Below, in pieces: positions 45,286-56,176 of a stretch of 64,000 bases of DNA. The position numbers and the translations under genes were made by a program. The notes under the pieces are model-generated. The model did not search any database. It saw only the letters and a program-made list of their open reading frames with translations, and was not told where the DNA came from. The DNA is from Microbulbifer salipaludis (GTDB lineage: Bacteria; Pseudomonadota; Gammaproteobacteria; Pseudomonadales; Cellvibrionaceae), in NCBI RefSeq assembly GCF_017303155.1, contig NZ_JAEKJR010000002.1, positions 2,108,001-2,172,000 of the forward strand, written 5' to 3'. Numbering within the stretch: the stretch's first letter is position 1; each line of letters opens with the position of its first letter.

Positions 45286-46173
45286 ATGAGCGTACTTCTC
45301 GACATCAGTCACATCGACATGGAATTCCCCACCCCCAAGGGCCCTTTTACCGCTCTTCGGGATGTCGACCTGAAAATCGCCCAGGGAGAATTTGTCTCCC
45401 TGATTGGCCACTCCGGCTGCGGTAAGTCCACCGTGCTGAACGTGGTGGCCGGACTCTATCAGGCGACCCGCGGCGGCGTGATTCTGAGCGGCAAGGAAGT
45501 GACTGAACCAGGCCCGGAGCGCGCCGTGGTTTTTCAAAATCATTCCCTGCTGCCGTGGCTCACCGCGTACGAAAATGTCGAGCTGGCAGTTAAGCAGGTA
45601 TTCGGTCGCAGCAAATCCAAAGCGGAGAGACGCCAGTGGATCGAGCACAACCTGGAACTGGTGCATATGGGCCACGCCATGCACAAGCGCCCCGGGGAAA
45701 TAAGCGGTGGTATGAAACAGCGCGTCGGCATCGCACGCGCACTCGCCATGCAGCCCAAAGTCCTGCTGATGGATGAACCCTTCGGCGCGCTGGATGCGCT
45801 GACCCGGGCGCATATGCAGGACTCCCTGATGGAGATTCAAGCCGAACTGAACAATACCGTCATCATGATTACCCACGACGTGGACGAAGCGGTGTTGCTC
45901 TCAGACCGTATCGTCATGATGACCAATGGCCCCGCCGCTACGATCGGAGAAATTCTTAGCGTCGATCTCGAGCGCCCACGGCACCGACTGGCACTGGCGG
46001 ACGACCCACTCTACAACCAGTATCGCGCCAAGGTATTGAAGTTCCTGCATGAGCGTCACAGCAAACCCGATGTGCCGGCGAGAAAAACCAGAATCGAGCC
46101 CAGCAAAGGGGCAGATTCTGCAACCACAGGTAGAAAAACGGCCTTGCCAGAAACGGTCGATAACGCAGCCTGA
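45286..46173 (+). CDS. NrtD/CmpD-type ABC transporter ATP-binding protein
   Basis: 295 aa from the ATG at 45286, with GGAG 9 nt upstream; an in-frame GTG at 45220 that overlaps the permease stop (GTGA) would add 22 residues that do not look like family sequence. Walker A is GHSGCGKST, the signature SGGMKQRVGIARAL, Walker B VLLMDEPFGALDAL and the switch His in ITHDVDEAV. The last 40 residues (VPARKTRIEPSKGADSATTG) are polar and probably a flexible tail. It energises the importer. Confidence 0.93.
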   Translation: MSVLLDISHIDMEFPTPKGPFTALRDVDLKIAQGEFVSLIGHSGCGKSTVLNVVAGLYQATRGGVILSGKEVTEPGPERAVVFQNHSLLPWLTAYENVELAVKQVFGRSKSKAERRQWIEHNLELVHMGHAMHKRPGEISGGMKQRVGIARALAMQPKVLLMDEPFGALDALTRAHMQDSLMEIQAELNNTVIMITHDVDEAVLLSDRIVMMTNGPAATIGEILSVDLERPRHRLALADDPLYNQYRAKVLKFLHERHSKPDVPARKTRIEPSKGADSATTGRKTALPETVDNAA

Positions 46174-46303
46174 ATTACCCCGGAATCACCAACCGAATAC
46201 CCCCATCGACAACGGAGCAACGCTGTCGACAGGGCGCCCTGCCGCCGAAATCCGGCACGAGGGGCAAGAGGAATTTCTCGATTCTCCAAAAAAGGAAAGC
46301 AAC

Positions 46304-47548
46304 ATGAAAAACCAGAACCTTCTGAATGCCACTATCCAATCCGCTCTCCAGCGCCGCGCATGGTGCCTCGCCGTCGGCGCGCTGAGTGCTGCGGTGGCAA
46401 CCACACCGGCGCTTGCACAGGAAATGACAGAAGCCGAAGCACCGGCAGTGACCAGTTTCGGCGAAGCGCTGGCCCAGGGCGAAGCAACGCTCGGCTTCCG
46501 TGCACGCACCGAGCTGGTGGACGTCGACGGCAATGATGTGGACCTGACCAGCCTGAAGACCCGACTCACGTATTCTTCCGCCGCCTATCAGGGGTTCAGC
46601 ACCGTGATTGAGATGGATGACGTCACCCACCTGACCGATTTCGAAGGGGGTATCGGCGATCCCGAGGGAACCGAAGTTAATCAGGCCTATCTCGCGTACA
46701 CCACCGGCGCAACCACGTTCAAGTACGGTCGTCAGCGCATTTTGCTGGACAATCAGCGCTTTGTGGGCGGTGTCGGCTTCCGTCAGAACGAACAGACCTA
46801 CGACGGCTTCAGTGCAAGCAATACCAGTTTCGCCGATACCACCCTGTTCCTCGCCCACATTCACAACGTCAATCGCATCTTTGGCGAAGACAGCCCCATT
46901 GGTGACCACACCAATGACACTTACCTGCTCAACGCGAAGTACGCGGGCCTACCTGCTGGCACCCTGAGCGGTTACGCCTACCTGATCGACAATGAAGACG
47001 CCGCAGCATTCTCCACCAACACCTACGGCGTGCGCTTCGCAGGCAGTCAGAATGCGCTGGGCTACGCACTGGAATACGCCACCCAGTCCGCAGCAGCGAA
47101 TAACCCCGCAGATTACGACGCAGATTATGTGCTGGCGGAAGGTACATACAAGCTGGGTGTGGTAACGCTCGCCGCAGGCTACGAGCTGCTGGGGGCGGAT
47201 GGGGCAGAAGCACAGTTCATCACCCCTCTGGCCACCCTGCACAAATTCCAGGGATGGAGCGATAAGTTCCTCGGTGGTGGTACCGGTAATATTGCCGGCG
47301 GAATCGAAGATGTTTACCTGACGCTCGGCACCAGTCTGGGCAGCGTCAAGTTTGCGCTCAACTACCACCAGCTCAGCTCGGATGACAGCGACGTTTCTGG
47401 AATGGACAAGCTTGGCAGTGAAGCCGGCTTTCTGGTGGCGGGCAAGCTCGCCGGTGTCAATCTCAGCATGAAATACAGCAATTACACCGCGGATGATTTC
47501 AGCGTAGACACCAACAAACTCTGGCTCACCGCGGCCGCGCAGTTCTGA
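46304..47548 (+). CDS. Outer-membrane porin (alginate-export/carboxylate-porin-like)
   Basis: 414 aa from the ATG at 46304, after AAGGAAAG. A long signal peptide ends near TTPALAQ. The barrel shows amphipathic strands, short turns and FKYGRQRILLDNQRFVGGVGFR, a segment seen in alginate-export-like and other 16-18-strand porins. It ends AAAQF with the terminal Phe required for barrel insertion. It lies 130 bp after the ATPase gene on the same strand and probably lets the importer's substrate cross the outer membrane. No specific ligand is apparent. Confidence 0.82.
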   Translation: MKNQNLLNATIQSALQRRAWCLAVGALSAAVATTPALAQEMTEAEAPAVTSFGEALAQGEATLGFRARTELVDVDGNDVDLTSLKTRLTYSSAAYQGFSTVIEMDDVTHLTDFEGGIGDPEGTEVNQAYLAYTTGATTFKYGRQRILLDNQRFVGGVGFRQNEQTYDGFSASNTSFADTTLFLAHIHNVNRIFGEDSPIGDHTNDTYLLNAKYAGLPAGTLSGYAYLIDNEDAAAFSTNTYGVRFAGSQNALGYALEYATQSAAANNPADYDADYVLAEGTYKLGVVTLAAGYELLGADGAEAQFITPLATLHKFQGWSDKFLGGGTGNIAGGIEDVYLTLGTSLGSVKFALNYHQLSSDDSDVSGMDKLGSEAGFLVAGKLAGVNLSMKYSNYTADDFSVDTNKLWLTAAAQF

Positions 47549-47598
47549 TTCCATCTGCGCGATACTCAGAAAAAGACCAGTCCGTGCATTGTATTAAC

Positions 47599-47616
47599 CC
47601 CGGCCGCAAGGCCGGG
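47599..47616. other. Short GC hairpin between convergent porin and thiF genes
   Basis: CCCGGCC / GGCCGGG with a GCAA tetraloop, 50 bp past the porin stop. No T-run on either strand, so termination by it alone is doubtful. Confidence 0.5.
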
Positions 47617-47674
47617 AATGATCCCATCGGCTGTTATGTGCAGCCCTGCAATAGTGAAACCAGCATGCTGAAGG

Positions 47675-48445
47675 TTACTCCGTAGCGCACACCGGGCAAT
47701 CGCCATTGACCGGCAACGCCAGCGCGCGCCACTCCAGGCGCTCGGCTTCAAACAGCTGCAATCGATTCAGACTGGAAAGTGGCAGGCCCACCAAAAGTTT
47801 GATCGCCTCCAGAGCCTGGGCACTGCCCATCATGCCAAGCGCTGGCCCAATCACGCCCACGGTGGAACAGTTCTCCACTTCCGGCAGGTCGTTGTCCCGT
47901 TGCTGAGGAGGAAACAGACATGCGTAGCAGGGGCCGCCCGCTTCACGAAAATCAAAGCTTACCAGCTGTCCGGAAAAGCCCCGCACCGACGCCATCACCA
48001 CCGGCACCCGCAGCGCCCGGCAAACGCGGTTAATCACGTAACGGATTTCCAGGTTATCGGTGCAGTCCAGCACCAGGTCGATGCCCAGCGCAGGTAACTG
48101 CGCCTGCAGCCACGCCGCGTCCGCCATTCGGCTGTGGGCGTGAATCCGGATCTCAGGGTTGGCTGCGGTTAATTGCTGGGCGGCAACCTGGGCCTTATCT
48201 TTATCACGGTGGTTGGTTTTGTAGAGCACCTGACGCTGCAAATTGGAAAGCTCCACCCGGTCGCCGTCCACCAGATGCAGCTCGCCAATGCCTGCCGCTG
48301 CGAGGTACAACGCGGCGGGGCTTCCCAAACCGCCGAGCCCCACAATCATGACTTTTGCTCCGGCAAGTTTTTGCTGGCCGGCTTCTCCGACCTGGGGCAG
48401 CATAATCTGGCGGCTGTAGCGCTGCAGCTGTTTACGGCTCAACAT
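47675..48445 (-). CDS. thiF: ThiF-type sulfur-carrier adenylyltransferase (HesA/MoeB/ThiF)
   Basis: 256 aa from the ATG at 48445. It adenylates the C-terminal Gly of ThiS so that sulfur can be attached. RYSRQIMLPQVGEAGQQKL and VMIVGLGGLGSPAALYLA form the nucleotide-binding start, DCTDNLEIRY follows, and zinc Cys pairs lie in CYACLFP and CPVC. It could equally serve MoaD as MoeB; position as the last gene of the thi operon, 13 bp after thiDE, favours ThiF. A single protein may do both jobs. Confidence 0.9.
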   Translation of the reverse strand: MLSRKQLQRYSRQIMLPQVGEAGQQKLAGAKVMIVGLGGLGSPAALYLAAAGIGELHLVDGDRVELSNLQRQVLYKTNHRDKDKAQVAAQQLTAANPEIRIHAHSRMADAAWLQAQLPALGIDLVLDCTDNLEIRYVINRVCRALRVPVVMASVRGFSGQLVSFDFREAGGPCYACLFPPQQRDNDLPEVENCSTVGVIGPALGMMGSAQALEAIKLLVGLPLSSLNRLQLFEAERLEWRALALPVNGDCPVCATE

Positions 48446-48458
48446 GACGGCACTCCGG

Positions 48459-50012
48459 TCAGGGGGACTCCAGTACAGCCTGCAATTGTGCCACAGCTTC
48501 CCGGTAATCCGGTGCTTCGGTGATCGCCGTGACCACGGCGATGCTCCCCACCCCGCATGCGGCAACCACCGATGCACGCTCGCAATTGATGCCACCAATG
48601 GCCACAAGTGGATAATCCGGCAACAGCGCGGCCATGCGCGCGAGCTTCTGTGGCCCCTGTAACTGACCGCTCATATCCTTGGTGCTGGTGGCATAGATGG
48701 CACCAATAGCGAGGTAGCTGGGGCGAAACTGGTAGGCGTACAACAATTCAAAAAAGCCGTGGGTGCTGATACCCAGTTTCAGCCCGGCGGCCTGGATTGC
48801 CTTCAGGTCTGCGCTCTGCAGATCCTCCTGGCCGAGATGCACACCGTAGGCGCCACACTCAATTGCCAGTTGCCAGTAGTCGTTGATAAACAGGCGCACG
48901 TCATAGCGGCGGCCAATGGCCACCGCGCGCTCAATCTGTTCCCGCAGGTCAGTGCGCGGATACTTGATACGCAGCTGCAGGGTGCGCACGCCCTCCTCCG
49001 CCAGCTTCTCGACCCAGTCCACGCTATCCACCACCGGGTAAAGGCCGAGCCGGCTGGAATCCGGCTGCGCAAATTCCGCAGCAAAATTGGCCGCCCCCGA
49101 TTCGCTGAAGGTACCAAACGGTTTTGCCCGCTCGCTGCCGGCAAGCAACACTTCGGGGAAGTCTTTTAACGCATCCGGCCAGCCGCAGTGCCCTACCGGG
49201 CCCGGGCCCGCGCCAATATGATCGCTACTGGCGAGGCGCAACCCGCGCCGCACATAGGCATTGGCCACCACACAGGCATCCTTGAGCGGATAGCCCAGGG
49301 CCAGCAATGCCGCAATCGCAGAGGACAAAGTACAGCCGGTGCCATGGGCATTGCGGGTATCAACTCTTTTACCGATCAACCAGTCATGGCTCGCGCACTC
49401 ACCGTGACCTGTACATAACAGGTCGGAGGTTGTACCCGGCTCAATCTCGAGATGCCCCCCGGTAACCAGCAGTGCCGTCTCATGGTTGCCCCGCACGCTG
49501 CGCGCCGCCTTGAGTACGGTTTCGGCACTGTCAACGTGAGTCCGCGCCAGCCACGCCAGCTCAACGCTGTTGGGCGTAATCAAATCACACAGGGGCAACA
49601 AGTCTGTCAGCACCGCAGCGCCGGTACTGTCTTCGGTCAGCTGTGCGCCGCTGGTGGCCACGGCGACCGGATCGTAGACCACGGGAATACGATTGCCAGC
49701 GGCTTTCAGCGTGCGCAGAAAGTTTGCTACCAGCCGCACCTGTGCGGCGTTTGCCAGCAGGCCGATCTTGATCGCCGCCGGTTTGAGATCGTCGAGCAAC
49801 GCGTCCAGTTGCGATTGCAGTACCTCATCGGAAACCGCATTAATGGCCGGCACCCCGAGGGTATTCTGTGCGGTGTTGGCGGTGATGACACTGCAACCAT
49901 GCACACCCAGGTCATGCATGGTGAGCAGGTCTGCCTGAATACCGGCACCACCACCGGAATCACTGCCGGCGATAGTCCACACAATCAGCCGTTGCTGTTC
50001 TATTGCGCTCAT
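48459..50012 (-). CDS. thiDE: Fused HMP-P kinase and thiamine-phosphate synthase
   Basis: 517 aa. Residues about 1-270 are ThiD, which phosphorylates HMP and HMP-P ([40 protein letters not shown]). Residues about 320-517 are ThiE, which joins HMP-PP to the thiazole phosphate ([40 protein letters not shown]). The start overlaps the thiG stop by 4 bp (ATGA). Fusing the two steps is a known arrangement in several gammaproteobacteria. Confidence 0.95.
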   Translation of the reverse strand: MSAIEQQRLIVWTIAGSDSGGGAGIQADLLTMHDLGVHGCSVITANTAQNTLGVPAINAVSDEVLQSQLDALLDDLKPAAIKIGLLANAAQVRLVANFLRTLKAAGNRIPVVYDPVAVATSGAQLTEDSTGAAVLTDLLPLCDLITPNSVELAWLARTHVDSAETVLKAARSVRGNHETALLVTGGHLEIEPGTTSDLLCTGHGECASHDWLIGKRVDTRNAHGTGCTLSSAIAALLALGYPLKDACVVANAYVRRGLRLASSDHIGAGPGPVGHCGWPDALKDFPEVLLAGSERAKPFGTFSESGAANFAAEFAQPDSSRLGLYPVVDSVDWVEKLAEEGVRTLQLRIKYPRTDLREQIERAVAIGRRYDVRLFINDYWQLAIECGAYGVHLGQEDLQSADLKAIQAAGLKLGISTHGFFELLYAYQFRPSYLAIGAIYATSTKDMSGQLQGPQKLARMAALLPDYPLVAIGGINCERASVVAACGVGSIAVVTAITEAPDYREAVAQLQAVLESP

Positions 50013-50827
50013 GCTTTTTCGCCTTGCTTGCCGGCGCTCACGGTCTGCTGCCAGAACGGCATATCCAGGGTGGGCGTGCTGGGGCTGGCGGTCTGGCGTT
50101 TGCGCATCAGGCCGGCATTCCGCGCGGCGCGCCCCGACTCCACCGCCAGTTTGAAGGACTCCGCCATCAGCACCGGGTTCTGGGCCCTGGCAATCGCCGT
50201 ATTGAGCAACACGGCATCGAAACCCATCTCCATGGCTTCACAGGCCTGGGACGGTGCACCGATACCGGCGTCGATAATCAGCGGCGTATCCGGCAGACGC
50301 TCGCGCAGGGTCTGCAGGTTGTACTTGTTCATCAGTCCACGGCCGGTGCCGATGGGCGAGCCCCAGGGCATCAGTACTTCGCACCCCACGTCCAGCAGTT
50401 TGCGGCATACCACCAGATCATCGGTGCAGTAAGGCAAAACCTTGAAGCCGCGCTCGACCAATTCCCGCGCGGATTCCACCAGACCGTAGGGGTCGGGCTG
50501 CAAGTTGTAGTCGTCACCGATCACTTCCAGCTTGAGCCAGTCGGTGCGAAAAATTTCCCGGCTCATTTCCGCCAGTGCGATGACCTCTTTCGGGGTTTTG
50601 CAACCTGCGGTATTGGGCAGCAGCTGGCAACCGGACTCCTGAATATAATCCCAGATCATTTTCCCCTGCTGCTGTGCGGGACTCTGGCGACGCAGGGACA
50701 GGGTGATGATTTCCGCACCGGAGGCCGCGACGGACGCACGCATGATCGCCGGTGAGGGATAGAGTGCGGTGCCGACCAGCAGGCGACTGTCGAATTCTTT
50801 GCCGTAGAGTTTCAATTTATCGTTCAT
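50009..50827 (-). CDS. thiG: Thiazole synthase
   Basis: 272 aa from the ATG at 50827. A TIM-barrel enzyme that builds the thiazole phosphate from DXP, dehydroglycine and ThiS thiocarboxylate. [15 protein letters not shown] at the N-terminus has the Schiff-base-forming region; [26 protein letters not shown] and [20 protein letters not shown] are family blocks. 13 bp after thiS. The C-terminus has about ten extra polar residues. Confidence 0.97.
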   Translation of the reverse strand: MNDKLKLYGKEFDSRLLVGTALYPSPAIMRASVAASGAEIITLSLRRQSPAQQQGKMIWDYIQESGCQLLPNTAGCKTPKEVIALAEMSREIFRTDWLKLEVIGDDYNLQPDPYGLVESARELVERGFKVLPYCTDDLVVCRKLLDVGCEVLMPWGSPIGTGRGLMNKYNLQTLRERLPDTPLIIDAGIGAPSQACEAMEMGFDAVLLNTAIARAQNPVLMAESFKLAVESGRAARNAGLMRKRQTASPSTPTLDMPFWQQTVSAGKQGEKA

Positions 50828-50840
50828 GTGCTCTCTCCGC

Positions 50841-51041
50841 TCAGCCTCCAACCATCGGTGCGACGATATCCAGGCGGTCACCGGCACTCAGCAAAGTCTG
50901 CGGGTAATTCCCGCGCGGGACGAAATCACCGTTTAGCGCCACGGCGAAGGTTTCGCCGCGGCAGCCGAGCTGTTGCAGCAATTCCGACAGTGATTTTTCA
51001 CTCTCAATATGGGTTTCTTCGCCGTTGACCAGTAATCGCAT
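50841..51041 (-). CDS. thiS: Sulfur-carrier protein ThiS
   Basis: 66 aa with the essential C-terminal Gly-Gly (VAPMVGG). A ubiquitin-fold carrier that brings sulfur to ThiG as a thiocarboxylate. [19 protein letters not shown] is a typical middle segment. The start overlaps the thiO stop (ATGA). Confidence 0.95.
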   Translation of the reverse strand: MRLLVNGEETHIESEKSLSELLQQLGCRGETFAVALNGDFVPRGNYPQTLLSAGDRLDIVAPMVGG

Positions 51042-52120
51042 CAGGTCACCTGTTGTGTCGTTTGGGTTGATCGGGAAACTTCGATTTCAGCCTGGGCCAC
51101 TAACGCCGATGCCAGTAGATAGCCGTGGCGAAACAGGCCGTTAATGCGCATCAGTCCGGGTTGGCTTTCCACCACAGGAAGGTTGTCCATGGTGGCGGGA
51201 CGGCAGTTGACGCGGGTTTCAATGACGCGCGCTTCGGCGAAAGCGGGATGGATTGAGTACAGTGCACTGGAGAGTTCCATGGTGGAGCGGAGCGAGATCG
51301 GGCTCATATCTTCGCTTTCAATTTCAGTGGCGCCAATGACGGTCTGGTTGTTGGCTCTGGGTACGGCGTAAAGTTGGTACCGGGGGTGCAACAGGCGCAC
51401 GGGGCGGTTGAGTTGCACTTCGGGGGTTTCTACCACCATGACTTCGCCGCGGACACCGCGCAGTCCACTGATCTGTTTCTTGGCGCCGAGGCCGCGGGTG
51501 TCGATAACGAGATCAAACGACTCTGTGCCACGCACGCTGTGTACTGTTCCGGGGGCGCACTCTGCCGGGGTGTTTTCGTGCAGCCGTATATGGTTTTGCC
51601 TGAGTGCTTGCAACAGTGCGGGGAGAAGCTTGCGGTTGTCGATGTCGGCTTCGCTGGCGAGGAACAGGCCGCGATCAAAATGTTCGAGTTCGGGTTCCAG
51701 GTTTCGCAGGGAGTTATTGTCCAGCCATTGCAGTTGCTCGCGGTTTTCTGAGCCTAGCTTTGCGTCGAGTTCCTGTTGGAATTGCAGGAGTTCGCTGCGG
51801 TCCTGCGGGTGGGCGATGAGGATGCTGCCTTTCTGGCGATAATCGACTTTGCTGCCGGTCGTTTGTTCCAGCTGGCTTACCCAGTCGGGCCAGTATTGCA
51901 GGCTTTGCATGCCCAGTTGGTAGATGGGGAGTGGGCAGTGGAACAGTTCGGACAGCGGGGAGATCATGCCGGCGGCGGTATGGCAGGCGCCCGCCGGTTT
52001 TTCCAGGCTACCGGATTCGAACAGGGATACTTGCTGGCCTTTTTCAGACATACGCCAGGCTAGAAGGCGGCCCATCAGGCCGGCTCCCGCTAGTGCGATA
52101 TTTAGTTTCCGCTCTGCCAC
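51041..52120 (-). CDS. thiO: Glycine oxidase
   Basis: 359 aa starting with GTG at 52120; the ribosome-binding site is weak. A DAO-family flavoenzyme that oxidises glycine to the dehydroglycine needed by ThiG, used by aerobes in place of ThiH. The FAD-binding GAGLMGRLLAWRMSEKG is slightly modified from GxGxxG. TAAGMISPL, and RVNCRPATMDNLPVVE and NGLFRHGYLLASALVAQAE near the C-terminus, are conserved family blocks. The 187 bp between thiC and this gene contain an inverted-repeat element (52162-52267). Confidence 0.93.
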   Translation of the reverse strand: MAERKLNIALAGAGLMGRLLAWRMSEKGQQVSLFESGSLEKPAGACHTAAGMISPLSELFHCPLPIYQLGMQSLQYWPDWVSQLEQTTGSKVDYRQKGSILIAHPQDRSELLQFQQELDAKLGSENREQLQWLDNNSLRNLEPELEHFDRGLFLASEADIDNRKLLPALLQALRQNHIRLHENTPAECAPGTVHSVRGTESFDLVIDTRGLGAKKQISGLRGVRGEVMVVETPEVQLNRPVRLLHPRYQLYAVPRANNQTVIGATEIESEDMSPISLRSTMELSSALYSIHPAFAEARVIETRVNCRPATMDNLPVVESQPGLMRINGLFRHGYLLASALVAQAEIEVSRSTQTTQQVT

Positions 52121-52161
52121 TTTAAGGTTCCGGGGTACGTATTTGGGAGGACCTGGGCGGC

Positions 52162-52267
52162 AGTGCTACGGGTAATTGTTTGCCAGACACACCGTGAACC
52201 CATCCATGGGGGCTCTTCCGCGAGGTCCCTCTCGCGGAAGGTCTGGCAAACAATTACCCGTATCACT
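52162..52267 (+). repeat. Inverted-repeat element E1 between thiC and thiO
   Basis: 106 bp. Arms 52162-52187 and 52242-52267 are complementary at 25 of 26 positions, 21 of them without a break. Inside lies a core CCGTGAACCCATCC then ATGGGGGCTCT (52192-52216) and an inner hairpin CTTCCGCGAG / CTCGCGGAAG (52215-52224 and 52231-52240). A second element with the same core but different stems is at 61488-61601. No coding capacity. Confidence 0.88.
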
Positions 52268-52307
52268 ACCTGCTCGTCAAACTATGCAGTTTTTATTTAC
52301 TTCGAGG

Positions 52308-54257
<1,950 letters not shown>

Positions 54258-54373
54258 TTACGTCGTTGCGGACGTTCCTTGGATGGTATCCGTGAGTGGA
54301 TTGCCGGGGTACAGGTGGGGAGAGCGGGTTTCGGACGCAAAAAATAAACGTACGAAAAATAGCGATTTCAGAT

Positions 54374-54455
54374 CTTGTTCCCTACGCGGGGGTTACCCCG
54401 ATCAGGTTCAACGGATCTCGCAACAGCGATCTCAGCCCGAAGGCACTCCGACAAG
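54374..54455 (-). promoter_or_regulatory. TPP riboswitch (THI element) upstream of thiC
   Basis: The minus strand contains the conserved CTGAGA (54429-54434 region) and GAACCTGATC blocks of the TPP aptamer, closed by a CTTGT / ACAAG P1 stem. It ends about 125 nt before the thiC ATG. Binding of TPP should lower expression of thiC and the genes behind it. I did not find a clear terminator between aptamer and start, so control may be at translation. Confidence 0.95.
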
Positions 54456-54787
54456 TTGGGGCGGAGTATAGTAGCAATGTGACCGGCGGGACAAGTCTCT
54501 GGGATATTTTGGCGTTAGCCTGGTTCTGTGGTAGCGAAGACTTCGTAGGTCTTACGGTGGCGGCCAGGCACCGGGTGAACGGTTTCAGGACCGCTGTGAA
54601 CCCCCGCTAAGCGGGACCGGCCACCAATCATAGATTGGTGTCGTTCGGCTGCGCGCGAAGCGGTGCTTCGCAAACGCTTGCCTCACCCCTAAACGCTGCG
54701 TCGGCGACGTCCATGTCGCCGACGCTCCTGAAAGCTACTACCCAGCGCCCGGCCTTTGCTTCAAGCCAATTACTTCGTGGAAATTGA
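54456..54787. other. Hairpin-rich non-coding region between TPP riboswitch and aldehyde dehydrogenase
   Basis: 332 bp, no gene. It holds the thiC promoter and, at 54562-54754, an imperfect outer inverted repeat (23 of 32 positions) around several hairpins: CCCGCTAAGCGGG, CACCAATCATAGATTGGTG, and GCGTCGGCGAC / GTCGCCGACGC. This looks like a second, different repeat element. Confidence 0.55.
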
Positions 54788-56155
54788 CTAGATCACGAGC
54801 GTTTTCTGGTAGCTCATTTCACGAATGGCGTAGCGCACCCCTTCCCTTCCGACACCGCTTTCTTTTACGCCGCCGAACGGGAAATGTTCCGCACGAAAGC
54901 CGGGGCCGTCGTTGACGGCGAGCAGGCCTACATCCAACTGATTGTAGAGGCGTTTGGCGAGGGCAAGGTTCTGGGTGAATACGCCCGCCTGCAGGCCAAA
55001 GGGCGAGTTGTTGATCAGGGGAATCAGCTCTGCTTCGTCGTCAAATTTGCGCAGAGGCACCACCGGGCCAAAGGTTTCTTCCGCGACCAGTTCCGCGTCG
55101 TCGGCGACGTTATCTAGAATGGTGGGCCAGAGAATGTTGCCTTCACGTTTGTGACCGAACAGCACCTTCGCACCAGCGTTTACTGCAGCAGAGATACGCG
55201 CTTCCACTTCGTCGGCGGCGGCGGTGTGGATCAGTGGACCGATAAAGGTGTCCTCTTCCGCCGGGTTGCCGACTTTGAGTCTGGCGGTAGCGGCCACGAG
55301 TTTTTCGGCGAAGGCGTCGAATACGGCAGTGTGTACAAACAGGCGCTTGGCCGCGGTACAGCGCTGGCCGGCGGTGGCAAAGCGCTGGTTGATGGTGGCG
55401 TTCACGGCGGCGTCCAGGTCGGCGTCGGGCATGACGATGAGCGGGTCGTTACCGCCCAGCTCGAACAGCATTTTTTTGTAGCCGGCATCCGCGGCAATGG
55501 CATTGGCCGCGGCAGTGCCACCGGTAAAATTGATGGCCTGAATTTCCGGATGGGACACGGCGTAGCGGGTGGCGTCGATATCCGGAATCAGCATTTTCAG
55601 GACCGATCGATCCATGCCTGCGGCATAGCACAGCGCAACCAGCCGTTCTGCGGAGCGTTTGTTCTGGGGGCCCGGTTTGAACAGGATGGTATTACCGGCG
55701 GCAAATGCCGGGCCGATCTTGTGCAGCGCAATATTGATGGGAAAGTTAAACGGAGTAATGCACAGGACGGTACCCAGGGGCTTCCACAGTACGACGCCAA
55801 TTTTCTCGCGCATGGGCGGGTAGGCGTCGGAATCCAGAGCTTCGCCGTTGATACTGCGTGCTTCCATGGCACTGGCCAGAGCCGTGTTGTAGGCGCGATC
55901 GATTTCCACGCGGCTGTCGTTGATGGTTTTGCTGGTTTCCTGCATAACCAGCTGCGCCAAATCTTCTTTGTTTTCCAGCAGTAACTGGGCCAGTTTCAGC
56001 AGAATATTGGAGCGCTCAAACGCTGGTGTTGCCTGTTGGGTTTTTCGGGCGGCTACCAGCGCTTCGATGGCTTCGGCCACCTGCTCCCGGGTATGGAACT
56101 CATACGCTTCGATCGGCTCACCGCTATATGGGTTGATAATCTGATAATCTGCCAT
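54788..56155 (-). CDS. NAD(P)-dependent aldehyde dehydrogenase (possible sulfoacetaldehyde dehydrogenase)
   Basis: 455 aa, slightly short for the family. Catalytic Cys266 lies in AGQRCTAAKR and the general-base Glu232 in LFELGGNDP. The substrate-site segment ITPFNFPINIALHKIGPA is intact and NFTGG contributes to the NAD site. It oxidises an aldehyde to an acid. Directly upstream on the same strand, 21 bp away, is a TauE/SafE exporter. The only well-known pairing of this kind is SafD/SafE, which converts sulfoacetaldehyde to sulfoacetate and exports it, so that role is proposed here. Other substrates (phosphono- or succinate semialdehyde) are not excluded. Confidence 0.8.
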   Translation of the reverse strand: MADYQIINPYSGEPIEAYEFHTREQVAEAIEALVAARKTQQATPAFERSNILLKLAQLLLENKEDLAQLVMQETSKTINDSRVEIDRAYNTALASAMEARSINGEALDSDAYPPMREKIGVVLWKPLGTVLCITPFNFPINIALHKIGPAFAAGNTILFKPGPQNKRSAERLVALCYAAGMDRSVLKMLIPDIDATRYAVSHPEIQAINFTGGTAAANAIAADAGYKKMLFELGGNDPLIVMPDADLDAAVNATINQRFATAGQRCTAAKRLFVHTAVFDAFAEKLVAATARLKVGNPAEEDTFIGPLIHTAAADEVEARISAAVNAGAKVLFGHKREGNILWPTILDNVADDAELVAEETFGPVVPLRKFDDEAELIPLINNSPFGLQAGVFTQNLALAKRLYNQLDVGLLAVNDGPGFRAEHFPFGGVKESGVGREGVRYAIREMSYQKTLVI

Positions 56156-56176
56156 GTTGGGTAATTACCTAAGTGC

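Noticed and set aside
47599..47616. Hairpin called as terminator of the porin gene
   Set aside because: It lacks a T-run on both strands, so it is listed only as a hairpin.
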